The position numbers and the translations under genes were made by a program. 14,450 bases of DNA from Euryarchaeota archaeon UBA19. GTDB taxonomy: Archaea > Thermoplasmatota > Poseidoniia > Poseidoniales > Thalassarchaeaceae. This document shows, piece after piece, positions 13,901 to 14,450 of the stretch (position 1 is the stretch's first letter; each line of letters opens with the position of its first letter). The notes beneath the pieces are model-generated. The model was not told where the DNA came from and did no database searches. It was given only the letters and a program-made list of their open reading frames with translations. The stretch spans positions 1 to 14,450 of the forward strand of contig DAPQ01000076.1 of NCBI GenBank assembly GCA_002502175.1. The letters run 5' to 3'.

Positions 13901-14450
13901 TACGAGCCGGCGAGGCCTCAGATAACCTCATCTTATTGGATGGCTCTATGGTGACAGATCCTGAAGGCGATGAGGTTCGATTTGAATTCTGGAGTGACTT
14001 AGATGGAATGCTTACTTCGGGATTAACTCCTGACGATGAAATCGAATGGCGAGGGTGGTTAACCAAAGGATTGCATACAATTACCATGTACACCAGCGAC
14101 GATAGACCTGGCCACGTTAGCACATGGAACTCAATAACTGAACAAGTAAGCGTAAACAACTCAGCTCCGATTTCAGTCATCGCTCAACCGGCCGATCAGA
14201 CACTTACCGATTCTAGTGAAGTTATTCGCTTTGATGCCACAGGTTCAGGAGACTGGGATTTGGCTTGTAGCGATTTACCAGACAACGGAAGTGGCTTCGT
14301 TTGCAGTCCAACCGCCGCATCAAGCAAGGATTTGGTAAGTGTAGTTTGGACTTCAGATAGAATGCTAGAACCAATAGGAAGCGGATGGGTTATTGATTCC
14401 AGATTGCCAAAAGGGTATCACACAGTGACCTTGACTATCGATGACGGCTC
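10909..14450 (+). CDS. large secreted beta-helix protein with PKD/Ig-like repeats (3' incomplete)
   Basis: The frame is open from the ATG at 10909 to the window edge, giving at least 1180 residues. A signal peptide spans about 1-31 (hydrophobic core MFLIALLVISYSLPIA, likely cut after ANA). Residues about 45-700 are rich in short strands with Asn, Asp and Gly turns (NLTITDAEFGITIYG, INNLEINGGG, GIWIEDSRPLITDVDI), the pattern of a right-handed parallel beta-helix of the NosD/pectate-lyase type. From about residue 783 come repeats of about 100 residues, starting near N783 (NQPP), N889 (NRPP), N988 (NEIP) and N1084 (NSAP). Each carries an acidic turn such as DLDGDD or DPEGD, as in PKD/Ig-like or cadherin-like surface domains; paired cysteines occur in some. 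The product is probably cell-surface attached or released, for polysaccharide or surface binding. No catalytic residues can be assigned. Nearby upstream ATGs (10884, 10888) are out of frame and stop quickly. Confidence 0.88.
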   Translation, partial: MRAREGRSAGLAMFLIALLVISYSLPIAANAANSKSTTVWSGTVLLPDGYLVGAQDVLIVQEGTTIRLGSDEDLTVDGRIMIEGTEDDPVILESILGKHDGIIFNQSSQGLGSSIENLTITDAEFGITIYGSNPELTDIIVQNADRVAVDLFDGATPTINNLEINGGGQDVHGFSGSWRYGIGLSVGANSAPILNGLNADGLITRAVNYWGNSGGLLSNLEISNISGATLAVGTGIWIEDSRPLITDVDIQRSDNGIFVRHITDGWVTRPTFQRVVIEDSMYRGVLVEQYNHSQFSNLPAHAVFDDLTIRGTGGVNAKTSGLGFSAFEVNTSGVIVDNALIEDNPVVGFKAYLIGSSTIINGLELNNNGKPLPNTPINDRAGLFLRSVNWAPVINDLVVTNSTGPGILLWKGGAMGQDWWTSNNGASGVDFREFHPQVTILRSLDNAGHGVSVRDSSNVELSYVLTSGNGIGSSLPESGAGLYFHEANDVMSGGKNVSCFTCISNGDQHGIVARDSIDLQLLAVEVHDPLTGPAVDIDNSGLPRDGMVIIDDMRINLNQSNYAIRLQDVNAEIHGLDLSGDNGGVFWSAGDSITSYLSTSIISGNSGSCFDIVDHSELVVNNLGLACATGSKPTVESSFVNFTDSGFIPGTGHETTFHLESSSHVRWISSSSISDPTYTASDSILDIMWFIEVHAVNQLLRHIPYAEVNLSFSSWEVDQSANLPYHGFETLGPYVGNRWIPSQGWSADNTAYVGCDYDGVHNDSASITLDDDLLVYCRLELTNQPPFIIWSTPEDEAVYPSGSQVDFNAIESWDLDGDDLTYSWTSSIDGIIRQADGPPSCNSNQNNSFLAANFLGGRCLSDGSHLITLEVCDSTNQCVSETRTIELINRPPSLSVSTSPSISSWGIMHLGRTANATISLEGSSDPEGDQLTCWIETNYGFSTATDQGCPMIFDIDFPGAPTQFTLTIYLSDGNNPDVTWSFDVKLFNEIPVPEFEVIRAGEASDNLILLDGSMVTDPEGDEVRFEFWSDLDGMLTSGLTPDDEIEWRGWLTKGLHTITMYTSDDRPGHVSTWNSITEQVSVNNSAPISVIAQPADQTLTDSSEVIRFDATGSGDWDLACSDLPDNGSGFVCSPTAASSKDLVSVVWTSDRMLEPIGSGWVIDSRLPKGYHTVTLTIDDG

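Noticed and set aside
1..14450. CRISPR array, tRNA or rRNA gene, insertion sequence, prophage
   Set aside because: No regularly spaced direct repeats, no cloverleaf-like segment and no transposase or integrase motif was found by reading either strand; nearly all bases are in the listed genes.

Overview
The window looks like a chromosomal piece of a mesophilic marine euryarchaeon, most likely Marine Group II (Poseidoniales). That placement is inference from gene content. It rests on an archaeal Taw2-type wybutosine enzyme, stand-alone Lrp/AsnC effector domains, a bacterial-type UvrC of the kind mesophilic archaea carry, very large secreted acidic proteins with signal peptides, and first genes preceded by AT-rich TATA-like boxes about 25-30 bases upstream with no Shine-Dalgarno (SD) sequence. 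Internal operon genes, in contrast, have clear SD sites. No rRNA, tRNA, CRISPR array, insertion sequence or prophage gene was seen.

Layout. Positions 1-108 may hold the 3' tail of a rightward gene. Positions 137-3323 are a leftward group: taw2 (tRNA-Phe wybutosine pathway), then a membrane-anchored S15/CocE-type serine hydrolase with its catalytic domain outside the cell, then a stand-alone response-regulator receiver domain only 2 bases downstream. A short divergent control region (3324-3385) has a TATA-like core between two inverted repeats, each enclosing a start codon. From it runs rightward a gene for a 992-residue secreted, single-pass membrane protein of unknown family (3386-6364). Its stop codon abuts, with no gap, the stop codon of the convergent uvrC gene (6365-8092, leftward). 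Divergent from uvrC is a 717-residue winged-helix/STAND-type P-loop ATPase (8148-10301, rightward). It converges on a leftward pair of gapless-aligning 77-residue RAM-domain paralogues (10321-10791), the first starting at TTG behind an SD site. Divergent from these is a large secreted protein (10909 to the window end, incomplete) with a parallel beta-helix followed by at least four PKD/Ig-like repeats of about 100 residues.

How it fits together. Housekeeping genes (tRNA modification, excision repair) alternate with exported proteins probably used in surface binding or peptide/ester hydrolysis, and with small or unusual regulators (receiver domain, RAM pair, winged-helix STAND protein). Gene packing is tight. 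There is no stretch over 300 bases without a gene; the longest gap is the 117-base divergent spacer 10792-10908. I see no convincing complete new multi-gene system. The best candidates for follow-up are the dyad-bearing divergent promoter at 3317-3397, the peptidase-receiver pair, the winged-helix STAND regulator beside uvrC, and the tandem RAM proteins.
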